A DNA stretch of 64,000 nt from Variovorax atrisoli 110B (GTDB lineage: Bacteria > Pseudomonadota > Gammaproteobacteria > Burkholderiales > Burkholderiaceae_C). Below, piece by piece: positions 8,937 to 17,625 of the stretch (positions are counted from its first letter, which is position 1; each line of letters opens with the position of its first letter). The notes under the pieces were generated by a model, which was not told the DNA's origin, made no database searches, and saw only the letters and a program-made list of their open reading frames with translations. The DNA lies in assembly GCF_000382045.1 (NCBI RefSeq), contig NZ_KB907450.1, forward strand, positions 1,316,204-1,380,203. The letters are read 5' to 3'. Made by a program: the position numbers and the translations under genes.

Positions 8937-10559
8937 ATGAACGCCCCGCTTTCCAGCGCCTCCCTCATGTCCGGCGCCGACTACCGCGAATCGCTGCGCC
9001 GCTACAAGCCCACGGTGTTCATCGACGGCCGCCGCGTCGACAGCGTGGCCGACGAAGCCGCCTTCCAGCCCGGCATCAATGCCATCGCCCTCACCTACGA
9101 CTACGCGCTGAGGAAGGAGTACGAGCCGCTCATGACCGCCGTGCAGCACACCAGCGGCAAGCGGGTCAACAGGCTCTCCCACATCAACACCAGCGCCGGC
9201 GACCTGCTCAACAAGCTCGAGGCGGTGCGGCTGGTCTGCCAGGAAACGGGCTGCGCCCAGCGCTACCTGACGCACGACGCGCTCAACGCCATCGCCCAGG
9301 TGTCGGCCCGCATCGACGACGCCCGTGGCAGCACCGAGCACACCGCCCGCTTCCACGAGTACCTGCACCGCGTGCAGGACCAGGACCTGACGCTCGGCGT
9401 CGCCATGACCGACGCCAAGGGCGACCGCAGCCGCCGCCCGCACGAGCAGGCGAACGTCGACAGCTACCTGCACGTGGTCGAACGCAGCGCGCGCGGCATC
9501 GTCATCTCGGGCACCAAGGCGATCGTGACCGGCGCGCCCTATGTGCACGAGCTGCTCGTCATGCCCTGCCGCAACATGGGAAGGGAAGATGCCGACTTCG
9601 CCGTCTGCTGCGCCGTGCCGCTCGATGCGCCCGGCCTGACCATCGTCGCGCGCCCGGCGGGCAGGCCCGGCGAGAAGCTGGAGCATGGGGAGGCCCTCTT
9701 CAGCCGCAAGTACGGCCAGAGCACCGGCGTGTGCATCTTCGACAAAGTCTTCGTGCCCTGGGAGCGCGTGTTCTACGCGGGCGAGTGGGAGCACTCCGGC
9801 CACCTGACCTACAGCTACGCCACGCACCACCGCCACAGCTGCATCGGCGCGCGCGCCGGCTTCGGCGACCTGCTGATCGGCGCGGGCGCGCTGATGTGCG
9901 AGGCCAATGGCTTCGACCCGGGCAAGGAGAGCCACCTGCGCGAGCAGATGGTCGAGCTCATCACCATCACCGAGAGCTTCTTCGCCTGCGGCGTGGCGGC
10001 CAGCGTCTACGGCAAGGCCGACGAGCATTGCGAGGTGTTCATGCCCGATCCGGTGTTCAGCAACATCGGCAAGCTGCTGCTGGCCACGAAGATCTACGAC
10101 ATGCACCGCATCGCGCACTACGTGAGCGGCGGCCTGATCGTCACCCTGCCCGGCCCCGACGAAGACCACAACCCCGAGACTGCCGCCCGCCTGTCCGACG
10201 TGCTGCGGGCCAACCCGGCCATTCCCTACGAACAGCGCATCGAGACAGCCCGATTCATCGAGGACCTGACGGCCGGCTACCAGGGCGGCTGGTACAGCGT
10301 GATCAGCCTGCACGGCGGCGGCTCGCCCGCGGCGATGAAGCAGGAGATCTGGCGCAACTACCCGGTGGGCTCCAAGGTCGAGCTGGTGGAGCGCATCCTG
10401 GAACGCGGCATCGCGGCCGATGGCTCGCCCGCCGCCGCGCCGCACGACCCGGCCCGCGCCATCACGCGCAACCGCCAGCCCGGCAGGTGCTGCGACACCG
10501 GCTGCACCACGCCCGGCCAGGCCGTGATGGTCGAGCTGCCCGTCTCGCGACGCGCCTAG
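8937..10559 (+). CDS. 4-hydroxyphenylacetate 3-hydroxylase / 4-hydroxybutyryl-CoA dehydratase family protein
   Basis: Flavoprotein of the HpaB / 4-hydroxybutyryl-CoA dehydratase (AbfD) superfamily, 540 residues. The start at 8937 follows AGGAG; an extension to 8898 is open but unnecessary. HpaB-fold landmarks include the MTDAKGDRSRRP block, GTKAIVTGAP and the FDKVFVPWERVF block. The dehydratase branch coordinates [4Fe-4S] through conserved Cys and His residues. By eye, one Cys of the first pair is Tyr here (GCAQRYL) and the later Cys is Ala (HSCIGARAGF). It is therefore more likely a flavin-only enzyme or monooxygenase than a dehydratase. The C-terminus has an odd RCCDTGC cluster. Substrate is unknown; control by the divergent TetR protein is likely. 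Confidence 0.75.
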   Translation: MNAPLSSASLMSGADYRESLRRYKPTVFIDGRRVDSVADEAAFQPGINAIALTYDYALRKEYEPLMTAVQHTSGKRVNRLSHINTSAGDLLNKLEAVRLVCQETGCAQRYLTHDALNAIAQVSARIDDARGSTEHTARFHEYLHRVQDQDLTLGVAMTDAKGDRSRRPHEQANVDSYLHVVERSARGIVISGTKAIVTGAPYVHELLVMPCRNMGREDADFAVCCAVPLDAPGLTIVARPAGRPGEKLEHGEALFSRKYGQSTGVCIFDKVFVPWERVFYAGEWEHSGHLTYSYATHHRHSCIGARAGFGDLLIGAGALMCEANGFDPGKESHLREQMVELITITESFFACGVAASVYGKADEHCEVFMPDPVFSNIGKLLLATKIYDMHRIAHYVSGGLIVTLPGPDEDHNPETAARLSDVLRANPAIPYEQRIETARFIEDLTAGYQGGWYSVISLHGGGSPAAMKQEIWRNYPVGSKVELVERILERGIAADGSPAAAPHDPARAITRNRQPGRCCDTGCTTPGQAVMVELPVSRRA

Positions 10560-10569
10560 ACTCCGGCGG

Positions 10570-11370
10570 ATGAAGCTCTCATCGAAAAGGCTCTGCCTCG
10601 CGGCACTGGGGTTGGGCACCGCGCTCCTCCTCGTCACCGCCTGCGGCGGCGTGCGCAAGACCACGGTGCCGATGACGACCTCGCTCGAAAAGAGCAACTG
10701 CGCGCGCGGCAACGTCGACACGCTGCTGGTGATGCTCCCCGGCGCCTACTCGACGATCGACGAATTCGAGCGCGAGGGCTTCGTGCGCGCGGTCGGCGAG
10801 AACCGCATCGCGGCGGACGTGATGCTGGTGGACTCCCATCTCGGCTACTTCAACGACAAGACCATCCTCGATCGCCTCGGCGCGGACGTGGTGGCACCGG
10901 CGCGCAGCCAGGGCTACCGCCACATCTGGTTCGTCGGCATTTCCCTGGGTGGCTTCGGCAGCATGCTCTACGCGCAGACGCATCCCGGCGACCTCGCAGG
11001 CCTGGTGGCCCTCGCCCCCTACCTCGGCGAACGCACGCTCGCCACGGACATCGCCAATGCCGGCGGCCTCGCCAAATGGAAAGGGCCGCTGGTCGATCCG
11101 GCCGCGGCAAATCCACGAACGCCCGACGAGACGCAGCTGTGGCAATGGCTGCGCGGCTACGAGGGCTTCACGAACACAGCGGGCGCCCGGCCCCCGCTCT
11201 ACCTGGGCTACGGCCTCGACGACCGCTTCGCCTTCAGCCACCGTCTGCTGGCCGGCGTGCTGCCGCCCGAGCGCGTCTTCACGACCGAGGGCGGCCACGA
11301 CTGGCCCGAGTGGAACCGGCTCTGGCGCCGGATGCTTCCGACATTGCCGCTGCCGGGCTGCCCCGGCTGA
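10570..11370 (+). CDS. Alpha/beta-hydrolase lipoprotein
   Basis: Predicted membrane-anchored lipoprotein of 266 residues. A signal peptide of about 24 residues ends in the lipobox LVTAC (C25). The mature part has an alpha/beta-hydrolase nucleophile elbow GISLGG (S125). An acidic residue in GYGLDDRF and H243 in GGHDWPEW could complete a triad. It starts 10 bp after the HpaB-fold gene in the same direction, so the two probably share a transcript and a pathway. The substrate is not evident. Confidence 0.8.
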   Translation: MKLSSKRLCLAALGLGTALLLVTACGGVRKTTVPMTTSLEKSNCARGNVDTLLVMLPGAYSTIDEFEREGFVRAVGENRIAADVMLVDSHLGYFNDKTILDRLGADVVAPARSQGYRHIWFVGISLGGFGSMLYAQTHPGDLAGLVALAPYLGERTLATDIANAGGLAKWKGPLVDPAAANPRTPDETQLWQWLRGYEGFTNTAGARPPLYLGYGLDDRFAFSHRLLAGVLPPERVFTTEGGHDWPEWNRLWRRMLPTLPLPGCPG

Positions 11371-11393
11371 ACGTCAATCGCGCTGAATTCGGC

Positions 11394-12524
11394 TCAGTTC
11401 GGCCGCAGGCGCAGCAGCTTGCCGTCGGCCTCGTCGGTCAGCACATAGAGCAATCCGTCCGGGCCCTGCTTCACGTCGCGGATTCGGGCCCGGCCTTCCG
11501 CCAGCAGCTTGTGCTCGGCCGCCACCTTGCCGCCCTTGATTTCGATGCGGTCCAGGTAGCCGAACTTGAGCGAGCCCACGAACAGGTTGCCCTTCCAGGC
11601 GGCGCCGTAGCGGTCGCTGGTCAGGAAGGCCATGCCCGATGGCGCGATCGACGGCACCCAGTAGTGCAGTGGCTGCTCCATGCCCTCCTTGGCCGTGATG
11701 CCGTCGCCGATCTTTCCGCCACCGTAGTTCTCGCCGTAGGTGATCACGGGCCAGCCATAGTTGCGGCCGGCCTGCGGGATGTTGATCTCGTCCCCGCCCT
11801 GCGGGCCGTGCTCCGTCATCCAGAGGCGGCCGTCGGGCGCGAGCGTGGCGCCCTGTCCGTTGCGGTGGCCATAGCTCCAGATCTCGGGCAGCGCACCCGC
11901 CTTCCCGACGAAGGGGTTGTCCTCGGGCACCGAGCCGTCCTTGCCGATGCGCACGATCTTGCCCAGGTGGTTGTCGAGCTTCTGGGCGTCTTCCTTGCGG
12001 CTGAAACGGTCGCCGAGCGTGAGGAACAGCGTGCCGTCGCGCGCCTCGACGATGCGGCAGCCGAAGTGGGCGCGGCTGGCCACCTTGGGCTGCTGGCTGA
12101 AGATGATCTTCAGCTCCTCGAGCTTCGTGCCGTCGGCCGACAGGTTGGCGCGCGCCAGCGCGGTGCTGTTGGCCGAGCCGCCCGCATCGGGTTCGGAGAA
12201 GCAGAAATACAGCGTGCGGTTCTTTTCGAAGCCGGAGTCGGCCAGCACGTCGAGCAGGCCGCCCTGCCCGCCCGCCGCGATGGAAGGCAGGCCTGCGATG
12301 GGTGCGCCGATCCTGCCGTCGGCACCGACCAGCCGCATGCGGCCGGGCCGCTCGGTCACCACGAAACGGCCGCCTGGAAGGAAGGTGACGCCCCACGGGT
12401 TTTCGAGCCCGGTCGCCACGGTTTCGGGCCGGGTCTGCGCGGCAGCGAGACCGCAGAACCCAATTACCGTGACAAATGCCCAGCGGCGAAGGGATGTCGA
12501 AAGAGGAAGGCGCGGCAAGTTCAT
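11394..12524 (-). CDS. PQQ-dependent sugar dehydrogenase (soluble aldose dehydrogenase type)
   Basis: Exported six-bladed beta-propeller of the Asd/YliI/GdhB family that would oxidise aldoses in the periplasm with PQQ. The chosen start at 12524 gives 376 residues with a clean signal peptide (RRWAFVTVIGFCGLAAAQ, then mature TRPETVATGLENPWG). A start at 12638 is open but would place the signal peptide inside the protein. Family blocks include NPWGVTFLPGGRFVVTERPG, the GCRIVEARDGTLFLTLGDRF block, WSYGHRNGQG and EHGPQGGDEIN. It converges with the lipoprotein hydrolase at 10570-11370 (23-bp gap). No PQQ synthesis genes are in the window. Confidence 0.88.
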   Translation of the reverse strand: MNLPRLPLSTSLRRWAFVTVIGFCGLAAAQTRPETVATGLENPWGVTFLPGGRFVVTERPGRMRLVGADGRIGAPIAGLPSIAAGGQGGLLDVLADSGFEKNRTLYFCFSEPDAGGSANSTALARANLSADGTKLEELKIIFSQQPKVASRAHFGCRIVEARDGTLFLTLGDRFSRKEDAQKLDNHLGKIVRIGKDGSVPEDNPFVGKAGALPEIWSYGHRNGQGATLAPDGRLWMTEHGPQGGDEINIPQAGRNYGWPVITYGENYGGGKIGDGITAKEGMEQPLHYWVPSIAPSGMAFLTSDRYGAAWKGNLFVGSLKFGYLDRIEIKGGKVAAEHKLLAEGRARIRDVKQGPDGLLYVLTDEADGKLLRLRPN

Positions 12525-12729
12525 GGCTTTTCCGTGAAGTTGAAGCGATCTTGACGAGAAATAGCGACCGAATCCAGCACGAGCGTCGATCCACCCGAGG
12601 TCCGAAGGCCTTTCGGCCGTCAACCATTTATGGACCATAAACGTTCGCCGTTACATTTTTTCTTTGACCGGATCGAAATTTTTCATGTAAATCAATGACT
12701 TACAGAGGGATCCGCTAATTCTGTTTAAA

Positions 12730-12758
12730 TTGACATAACCGCGCGTCATCAATATCCT
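12730..12758 (+). promoter_or_regulatory. Strong sigma70-like promoter of a probable leaderless gene
   Basis: TTGACA at 12730-12735 (6/6), a 17-bp spacer, and TATCCT at 12753-12758 (4/6). The start codon is at 12766, so transcription would begin at or next to the ATG. No Shine-Dalgarno sequence lies between them. Confidence 0.65.
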
Positions 12759-12765
12759 ACGCGCC

Positions 12766-13341
12766 ATGCGTTTTTTCGTCCTACCCGCATCCCTCCTCTT
12801 TGCCGTTGCAGTCCATGCAGCCCCCCAACAGGAAAAAACCGATGACGAGCTGGCACGAATGCTTGCCGACAAAGGCCTGATCGGACAGCTCAAGCAGGTT
12901 CGCCAAACCGTCACCGAACGCACTTCCGACCTGGTCGTCACCGCCATCGGATTCCTGGGCGTCCCCTACCGTCGTGGCGGCAACACCGCCGAATCCGGCT
13001 TCGACTGCAGCGGCTTCGTCCGCGCCATGTACAACGAGACGGTCGGCCACATGCTCCCCCGCCGCGCCGAAGAGCAGGCCGCAGCCACCGAGAAGATCGA
13101 CCGCAGCCAGCTCAAGCCCGGCGACCTCGTGTTCTTCAACACCATGCGCCGCGCCTTCAGCCATGTCGGCATCTACGTCGGCGAAGGCAAGTTCATCCAC
13201 TCCCCCCGCTCCGGCGCCCAGGTTCGCGTCGAGGACATGAACGGCAGCTACTGGCAGCGCCGCTTCGACGGTGCCCGCCGCGTGCTCGGCGGCTCGGCGG
13301 AAGAAGTGAAGGCAGCTGCAGTCGCCAACACCGGCAACTGA
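12766..13341 (+). CDS. NlpC/P60 (C40) peptidoglycan peptidase
   Basis: Exported peptidoglycan endopeptidase of 191 residues. A signal peptide (MRFFVLPASLLFAVAVHA) leads to a short helical region and a C-terminal NlpC/P60 domain at about 55-175. The catalytic Cys is in DCSGFV (C81), with H133 in FSHVGIYVG and H145 in FIHSPRSG. The domain normally cuts the D-Glu-mDAP bond in the peptide stem. The gene is monocistronic, with its own near-consensus promoter and a strong terminator. The start is fixed by the signal peptide, yet lies about 7 bases after the -10 with no ribosome-binding site, pointing to a leaderless mRNA. Confidence 0.92.
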   Translation: MRFFVLPASLLFAVAVHAAPQQEKTDDELARMLADKGLIGQLKQVRQTVTERTSDLVVTAIGFLGVPYRRGGNTAESGFDCSGFVRAMYNETVGHMLPRRAEEQAAATEKIDRSQLKPGDLVFFNTMRRAFSHVGIYVGEGKFIHSPRSGAQVRVEDMNGSYWQRRFDGARRVLGGSAEEVKAAAVANTGN

Positions 13342-13377
13342 GCCCGCTCAAAATCCAACCACCTGGTCTCCAGGACG

Positions 13378-13405
13378 AAAAAAATCCCGCCTCGGCGGGA
13401 TTTTT
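13378..13405. terminator. Bidirectional terminator between the C40 peptidase gene and lpdA
   Basis: ATCCCGCC-TC-GGCGGGAT stem flanked by an A-run and a T-run, so it can end transcription from both converging genes. Confidence 0.9.
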
Positions 13406-13451
13406 CATGGGCGCCTGAAAAACGGCGCCCTCGGATCGCTCGGCTTCTTCC

Positions 13452-15281
13452 TCAGCCCTTCTTCTGCGGCGGCAGGTCCGTGCAGGTGCCGTGCGCCACT
13501 TCCGCCGCCATGCCGATGCTTTCGCCCAGCGTCGGGTGCGGGTGAATGGTCTTGCCGATATCGATCTCGTCGGCGCCCATCTCGATGGCCAGCGCGATCT
13601 CGCCCAGCATGTCGCCGGCATGCGTGCCGACGATGCCGCCGCCCAGGATGCGATGCGTTTCTGCGTCGAACAGCAGCTTGGTGAAGCCCTCGTCGCGGCC
13701 GTTGGCGATGGCGCGGCCCGAGGCGGTCCACGGGAAATGGCCCTTCTTGACCTTGATGCCTTCGGCCTTCGCCTGGTCTTCGGTCAGGCCGACCCACGCC
13801 ACTTCGGGGTCGGTGTAGGCCACGCTCGGGATCACGCGGGCGTTGAAGGCCGCGCTCGACAGTTCCTTGTCACCCTTGAGCTCGCCGGCAATGACTTCGG
13901 CCGCCACGTGCGCCTCGTGCACTGCCTTGTGCGCCAGCATGGGCTGACCCACGATGTCGCCGATGGCGAAGATGTGCGGCACGTTGGTGCGCATCTGGAT
14001 GTCGACCGGAATGAAGCCGCGGTCGCTCACCGTGACGCCGGCTTTCTCGGCACCGATCTTCTTGCCGTTGGGGCTGCGGCCCACGGCCTGCAGCACCAGG
14101 TCGTACACCTGCGGCTCCTTCGGCGCGTTCTCGCCCTCGAAGGTGACCTTGATGCCTTCCTTCGTGGCCTCGGCGCCGACCGTCTTGGTCTTGAGCATGA
14201 TGTTGTCGAAGCGCGGCGCGTTCATCTTCTGCCAGACCTTTACCAGATCGCGGTCAGCGCCCTGCATCAGGCCGTCGAGCATCTCGACCACGTCCAGGCG
14301 CGCGCCCAGCGTGGAATACACCGTGCCCATCTCCAGGCCGATGATGCCGCCGCCGAGGATCAGCATGCGCTTGGGATCGACGCCCATTTCCAGCGCGCCG
14401 GTCGAGTCGACGATGCGCGGGTCCTTCGGCATGAAGGGCAGGCTCACCGACTGCGAACCCGCCGCGATGATCGCGCTGCGGAACTTCACGGTCTGCTTGC
14501 TGCCGGTGGTGTCCCAGCTGGTGCCGGAGGTTTCCTCGACCTCGATGTGGTGCGGGTCGATGAAGTTGCCGACGCCGCGCAGCACCGTCACCTTGCGCAT
14601 CTTGGCCATGGCGGTGAGGCCGCTGGTGAGCTTGCCCACCACCTTGTTCTTGTGGCCGAGCAGCTTGGCGCGGTCGACCGTGGGCGCGCCGAAGCTCACG
14701 CCGAGGTCGGCGAAGTGCTTGACCTCATCCATGACCGAAGCCACGTGCAGCAGCGCCTTCGACGGGATGCAGCCGACGTTCAGGCACACGCCGCCGAGGG
14801 TGGCGTAGCGCTCGATCAGCACGACCTTCAGGCCGAGGTCGGCCGCGCGGAAGGCGGCCGAGTAGCCGCCGGGGCCTGCGCCGAGCACGATCACGTCGCA
14901 CTCGACATCGACCTTGCCGCCGTAGCTGGACACGGCGACCGCCGGCGCAGCGGGGGCCGCAGCCGGGGCAGCCGCCTTCGGCGCAGGAGCTGCCGCCGCC
15001 GGGGCGGGCGCCGCCGCAGCGGGCGCTGGAGCTGCTGCAGCACCATCGACCTCCAGCGTCAGCACCACCGAGCCTTCGCTGACCTTGTCGCCCACCTTCA
15101 CCGCGAGCGACTTCACCACGCCCGCGGCGGACGACGGGATCTCCATCGAGGCCTTGTCCGATTCGACCGTGATCAGCGACTGCTCGGCCTTGACCGTGTC
15201 TCCGACGTTGACCAGCACCTCGATGACCGCGACTTCGTCGAAGTCGCCGATGTCGGGCACCTTGATTTGTTGTTCGCTCAT
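13452..15281 (-). CDS. lpdA: Dihydrolipoyl dehydrogenase with fused N-terminal lipoyl domain (PDH E3)
   Basis: E3 of the pyruvate dehydrogenase complex, 609 residues. It is about 130 longer than a plain E3 because of an N-terminal lipoyl domain (lipoyl-lysine K43 in [11 protein letters not shown]) and an Ala/Pro linker. The flavoprotein part starts at the [15 protein letters not shown] block and has the redox motif [13 protein letters not shown] near 165-175. A second nucleotide fold is at [11 protein letters not shown], with the His-Glu pair in [11 protein letters not shown] close to the C-terminus. Its ATG overlaps the TGA of the BPH gene (ATGA), so it is translationally coupled as the last gene of aceE-aceF-BPH-lpdA. 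Lipoyl-E3 fusions are known in Neisseria and other betaproteobacteria. Confidence 0.95.
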   Translation of the reverse strand: MSEQQIKVPDIGDFDEVAVIEVLVNVGDTVKAEQSLITVESDKASMEIPSSAAGVVKSLAVKVGDKVSEGSVVLTLEVDGAAAAPAPAAAAPAPAAAAPAPKAAAPAAAPAAPAVAVSSYGGKVDVECDVIVLGAGPGGYSAAFRAADLGLKVVLIERYATLGGVCLNVGCIPSKALLHVASVMDEVKHFADLGVSFGAPTVDRAKLLGHKNKVVGKLTSGLTAMAKMRKVTVLRGVGNFIDPHHIEVEETSGTSWDTTGSKQTVKFRSAIIAAGSQSVSLPFMPKDPRIVDSTGALEMGVDPKRMLILGGGIIGLEMGTVYSTLGARLDVVEMLDGLMQGADRDLVKVWQKMNAPRFDNIMLKTKTVGAEATKEGIKVTFEGENAPKEPQVYDLVLQAVGRSPNGKKIGAEKAGVTVSDRGFIPVDIQMRTNVPHIFAIGDIVGQPMLAHKAVHEAHVAAEVIAGELKGDKELSSAAFNARVIPSVAYTDPEVAWVGLTEDQAKAEGIKVKKGHFPWTASGRAIANGRDEGFTKLLFDAETHRILGGGIVGTHAGDMLGEIALAIEMGADEIDIGKTIHPHPTLGESIGMAAEVAHGTCTDLPPQKKG

Positions 15282-15871
15282 TTGGACACTTTCAGTTTGA
15301 GTGTGAGAACGTCGACCGGTGGGGCCGAATTGCGATCGAATTCGCAGGCGGCGGCGATGCCCGCCTCCGCCACGTCGCGCGAAGTGCGCGACTTGATGTC
15401 ATAGGCCGCGTGCATGGCGCCGAGCGCAAAGCTGCGTCCCGAGCCGATGGCCCAGAACTCCTTGAACTCGAACACCTCGCGGTAGCTGTAGATGCCGTAG
15501 ATGCCGCTCTGGTTGGCCATCAGCATCGTGAACTGGCTCGACTCGTACGGCTCGTGCTCGTCTTCCTTGGTCTGCATGAAGAACGAGTCCTTCAGCACCG
15601 GATGCAGCATCGTGAAGGTGCGGAAGATCTCGTGCTTGCTGCCGAACAGCAGTTGCTCGCGCGGCTGCGCAGCCAGCGCATGCTGCAGCACCAGGAAGTG
15701 CGCGGCTGCGCCGGCCATGGCGAACAGGCTGGAGCCCGCCGCGTCCTCGACGGTGAAGATCTTCTGGTTCGCCTCGGCGCGGTGCGAGAGCCGCGTGTCG
15801 CCGAAGGTCACCAGAGAATCCGCTGCCATCGTGACCTGGCCGCCCTTGCGGACGGCCACTACGGTGGTCAT
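15278..15871 (-). CDS. Betaproteobacterial proteasome homologue (BPH), HslV-like Ntn hydrolase
   Basis: HslV/proteasome beta-type Ntn hydrolase of 197 residues. The start at 15871 gives [11 protein letters not shown]; Met removal exposes the nucleophile Thr1. D17 (AADSL) is conserved and a lysine (K36, AEANQKIF) can be aligned to HslV K33 with a small insertion. [12 protein letters not shown] matches the conserved GSG turn. This fits BPH, a proteasome-like peptidase described from betaproteobacteria that forms double rings and has no dedicated ATPase known. It sits between aceF and lpdA with 4-bp ATGA overlaps at both ends. That tight embedding in the PDH operon suggests a link to complex quality control or turnover (inference). 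Confidence 0.82.
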   Translation of the reverse strand: MTTVVAVRKGGQVTMAADSLVTFGDTRLSHRAEANQKIFTVEDAAGSSLFAMAGAAAHFLVLQHALAAQPREQLLFGSKHEIFRTFTMLHPVLKDSFFMQTKEDEHEPYESSQFTMLMANQSGIYGIYSYREVFEFKEFWAIGSGRSFALGAMHAAYDIKSRTSRDVAEAGIAAACEFDRNSAPPVDVLTLKLKVSK

Positions 15872-17568
15872 AACAGGATTCGACGGTAGTCCGCGAGCAC
15901 CTGGCCCAGGTAGGCGTTGAAACGCGCAGCCAGGGCGCCGTCGATCACGCGGTGGTCGTACGACAGCGACAGCGGCAGCGTGAGGCGGGGCACGAACTGC
16001 TTGCCGTCCCACACCGGCTTCATCGCGCTCTTCGAGAGGCCGAGGATGGCCACCTCGGGCGCGTTGATGATCGGCGTGAAGTGCGTGCCGCCGATGCCGC
16101 CGAGCGAGCTGATCGAGAAGCAGCCGCCCTGCATGTCGGCCGAGCCGAGCTTGCCGTCGCGCGCCTTCTTGGCGAGCTCGCCCATCTCGGCGCTGATCTG
16201 CAGGATGCCCTTCTTGTCGGCGTCCTTCAGCACGGGCACCACGAGGCCGTTGGGCGTGTCGGCCGCGAAGCCGATGTGGTAGTACTGCTTGTAGACGAGC
16301 TGGTCGCCGTCCAGGCTGGTGTTGAACTCCGGGAATTTCTTCAGCGCCGCGACCACCGCCTTGATGACGAAGGCCAGCATCGTCACCTTGACGCCCGACT
16401 TCTCGTTCTCCTTGTTGGTGGAGACGCGGAAGGCCTCGAGCTCGGTGATGTCGGCTTCGTCGTTGTTGGTGACGTGCGGGATCATCACCCAGTTGCGGTG
16501 CAGGTTCGCGCCGCTGAGCTTCTTGATGCGCGACAGCTCCTTGCGCTCGACCGTGCCGAACTTGGTGAAGTCGACCTTCGGCCAGGGAATGAGGCCCAGC
16601 GCAGCGCCATCGGCGCCACCGCCGGCCGGGGCCTTGGCCGCGGAGGCCTTGGTGCTGACCTGGCCGCTCATCACCGCCTTGGTGAAGCTCTGGATGTCTT
16701 CCTGCGTGATGCGGCCCTTGGGACCGGAGCCCTTGACCTCTTCGAGCGGCACGCCGAGTTCGCGGGCGAACTTGCGCACCGAGGGCGAGGCGTGCGGCAG
16801 CTTGCCGGTGGGCGCGACCGTCGGGTTGTGGGCCGGCGCCGCCGCTGCGGGAGCGGCTGCAGGCGCGGGAGCCGATGCCGCCGGAGCGGGAGCGCTGGCC
16901 GTGGCGGTCGCCGGAGCGGCGGCGGCGGCGGCTGCAGCCGGTGCCGGTGCCGGTGCCGGTGCCGGTGCCGGTGCCGGTGCCGGTGCAGCGGAGCCTGCCG
17001 CGCCTTCGAGCACGGCGATCAGGTCGCCGATGTTGACCGTATCGCCGACCTTGACCTTGAGTTCCTTGAGCACGCCGGCGGCCGACGACGGAATCTCCAT
17101 CGAGGCCTTGTCCGACTCGACCGTGATCAGCGACTGCTCGGCCTTGATCGTGTCGCCCACCTTCACCAGCACTTCGATGACGGCGACGTCCTTGAAGTCG
17201 CCGATGTCGGGCACCTTGACCTCGACCGGGCCCGAAGCTGCCGGCGCAGCGGCAGGAGCAGCCGGCGCGGGCGCTGCCGCGGCCGGCGCAGGCGCGGCAG
17301 GCGCCGGAGCCGGAGCAGCCGCACCCGAGCCTTCAGCCTCGAGCACGAGCACCACCGAGCCCTCCTTGACCTTGCCGCCGACCTCGACCTTGAGTTCCTT
17401 GACCACACCGGCGGCCGACGACGGGATCTCCATCGAGGCCTTGTCCGATTCGACCGTGATGAGCGACTGTTCGGCCTTCACCGTGTCGCCCACCTTCACG
17501 AGCACCTCGATCACCGCGACTTCATCGAAATCGCCGATGTCAGGCACCTTCACTTCCACTGCTGCCAT
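15868..17568 (-). CDS. aceF: Pyruvate dehydrogenase E2, dihydrolipoyl acetyltransferase
   Basis: E2 core of the pyruvate dehydrogenase complex, 566 residues, transferring acetyl from lipoamide to CoA. There are two nearly identical lipoyl domains: lysine K43, and a second at about 160, both in [11 protein letters not shown]. Long Ala/Pro linkers follow each. The peripheral-subunit-binding domain ([20 protein letters not shown]) precedes the catalytic domain, which ends with HRVIDG (H539). The second linker includes a perfect alternating Ala-Pro run encoded by a hexanucleotide repeat at 16937-16984. It starts 57 bp after aceE and its TGA overlaps the ATG of the BPH gene. Confidence 0.96.
   Translation of the reverse strand: MAAVEVKVPDIGDFDEVAVIEVLVKVGDTVKAEQSLITVESDKASMEIPSSAAGVVKELKVEVGGKVKEGSVVLVLEAEGSGAAAPAPAPAAPAPAAAAPAPAAPAAAPAASGPVEVKVPDIGDFKDVAVIEVLVKVGDTIKAEQSLITVESDKASMEIPSSAAGVLKELKVKVGDTVNIGDLIAVLEGAAGSAAPAPAPAPAPAPAPAPAAAAAAAAPATATASAPAPAASAPAPAAAPAAAAPAHNPTVAPTGKLPHASPSVRKFARELGVPLEEVKGSGPKGRITQEDIQSFTKAVMSGQVSTKASAAKAPAGGGADGAALGLIPWPKVDFTKFGTVERKELSRIKKLSGANLHRNWVMIPHVTNNDEADITELEAFRVSTNKENEKSGVKVTMLAFVIKAVVAALKKFPEFNTSLDGDQLVYKQYYHIGFAADTPNGLVVPVLKDADKKGILQISAEMGELAKKARDGKLGSADMQGGCFSISSLGGIGGTHFTPIINAPEVAILGLSKSAMKPVWDGKQFVPRLTLPLSLSYDHRVIDGALAARFNAYLGQVLADYRRILL
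16937..16984. repeat. Hexanucleotide microsatellite (GCCGGT)x8 in aceF
   Basis: Eight exact tandem copies of GCCGGT, 48 bp. On the coding strand they give alternating Ala-Pro in the flexible linker after the second lipoyl domain. Unit length is a multiple of three, so copy changes would lengthen or shorten the linker without a frameshift. Confidence 0.95.
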
Positions 17569-17625
17569 ATCGTTGTCTCCCGCCGTCAGGCGCCGTTCGT
17601 TCGTTGGTTGGTTGTTGATTGGGGA

